From contig CAYMST010000264.1 in NCBI GenBank assembly GCA_964393115.1, positions 1 through 6,592 of the forward strand: a stretch of DNA of 6,592 bases. Reading direction: 5' to 3'. Below the pieces are notes generated by a model, which made no database searches, had not been told where the DNA came from, and worked only from the letters and a program-made list of their open reading frames with translations. This DNA comes from CAYMST01 sp964393115 (GTDB lineage: Bacteria > Bacteroidota > Bacteroidia > Cytophagales > Cyclobacteriaceae). This document shows positions 6,078 through 6,592 of the stretch, in pieces (within the stretch, counting starts at the first letter, position 1; every line of letters begins with the position of its first letter). Position numbers and translations under genes: made by a program.

Positions 6078-6592
6078 ATGGCATTTAGAAAGAATAGAAA
6101 ACTAAGTAGCGACTTTAATAAAGTTACCATTAGTCTGGCTTCTCCTGAGTCCATCTTGGAAAGTAGTAATGGAGAGGTAACACAACCTGAAACAATTAAC
6201 TATAGAACATACAAACCGGAAATGGGTGGCCTGTTCTGTGAGAGAATTTTCGGGCCTGTCAAAGACTGGGAATGTCATTGCGGTAAGTATAAAAGAATAA
6301 GATATAAGGGGATTATTTGTGATCGATGTGGCGTTGAGGTTACCGAAAAGAAGGTAAGACGTGAACGCATGGGACACATCGAACTTGTTGTTCCCGTTGC
6401 ACATATTTGGTATTTTAGGTCTTTGCCAAATAAAATAGGTTACCTATTGGGAATACCTACTAAAAAGTTGGATCAAATCATCTACTATGAGAGATATATA
6501 GTAGTGCAACCAGGTGTAAAAGAAGAGGACGGTATTAATAAGCTCGACTTCTTAACAGAAGATGAGTATTTAGATATCTTAGAGAAGCTACC
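6078..6592 (+). CDS. rpoC: DNA-directed RNA polymerase subunit beta', N-terminal part (3'-truncated by window edge)
   Basis: RpoC is the partner of RpoB and carries the catalytic Mg-binding aspartates, which lie beyond the window. The 171 codons present start with MAFRKNRKL and contain ASPESILESSNGEVTQPETI, then NYRTYKPEMGGLFCERIFGP, the typical opening of bacterial beta'. The zinc-binding site is intact: Cys66, Cys68, Cys81 and Cys84 in CHCGKYKRIRYKGIICDRCG, matching E. coli Cys70, 72, 85 and 88. It is followed by KVRRERMGHIELVVPVAHIW. No stop occurs before the window ends. The ATG lies 31 nt after the rpoB stop with no Shine-Dalgarno sequence and no hairpin between, so rpoB and rpoC are surely co-transcribed. 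The N-terminal wording is characteristic of Bacteroidota. Confidence 0.98.
   Translation, partial: MAFRKNRKLSSDFNKVTISLASPESILESSNGEVTQPETINYRTYKPEMGGLFCERIFGPVKDWECHCGKYKRIRYKGIICDRCGVEVTEKKVRRERMGHIELVVPVAHIWYFRSLPNKIGYLLGIPTKKLDQIIYYERYIVVQPGVKEEDGINKLDFLTEDEYLDILEKL

Noticed and set aside
6102..6404. Minus-strand 100-codon open frame near the right end
   Set aside because: It is fully antisense to the conserved N-terminal part of rpoC, including its zinc-binding cysteines. It is a shadow frame.

Overview
The window carries the core of the ribosomal-protein / RNA-polymerase gene cluster, all on the + strand: rplK (5' end cut off by the window edge), rplA, rplJ, rplL, rpoB and rpoC (3' end cut off). 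The proteins look like those of the phylum Bacteroidota, probably a Cytophagales-like member. The RpoC N-terminus (MAFRKNRKL, then ASPESILESSNGEVTQPETI), the RpoB lineage-specific insert pattern and the L7/L12 and L11 sequences all fit that group. The starts of rplL, rpoB and rpoC also lack a convincing Shine-Dalgarno sequence, which is usual in this phylum. The phylum assignment is fairly secure. The order is a judgement from remembered family sequences, not from a search.

Layout: rplK ends at 422. After 11 nt comes rplA (434-1132), after 3 nt rplJ (1136-1666), after a 29-nt almost pure A/T spacer rplL (1696-2079). A 109-nt spacer with a terminator-like hairpin (2115-2139 plus a short T run) separates rplL from rpoB (2189-6046, GTG start). 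After 31 nt rpoC begins at 6078 and runs off the end. No stretch over 300 bases lacks a gene. I see no RNA gene, mobile element, CRISPR array or attachment site, and no convincing internal promoter.

How the genes work together: L11, L10 and L7/L12 form the GTPase-associated stalk of the 50S subunit and L1 forms the opposite stalk. RpoB and RpoC are the two large catalytic subunits of RNA polymerase. The spacing suggests one long transcript. The rplL-rpoB hairpin is the natural place for partial termination, which would let the abundant ribosomal proteins be made in excess over the polymerase subunits.

This is an ordinary, highly conserved housekeeping region and I found no new biological system. 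The points worth a second look are small: the rplL-rpoB hairpin, Cys in place of a normally conserved Gly in the L7/L12 C-terminal domain, Thr in place of the conserved Pro of the RpoB CPIETPEG motif, the GTG start of rpoB, and the lack of room for an L10 leader in front of rplJ.
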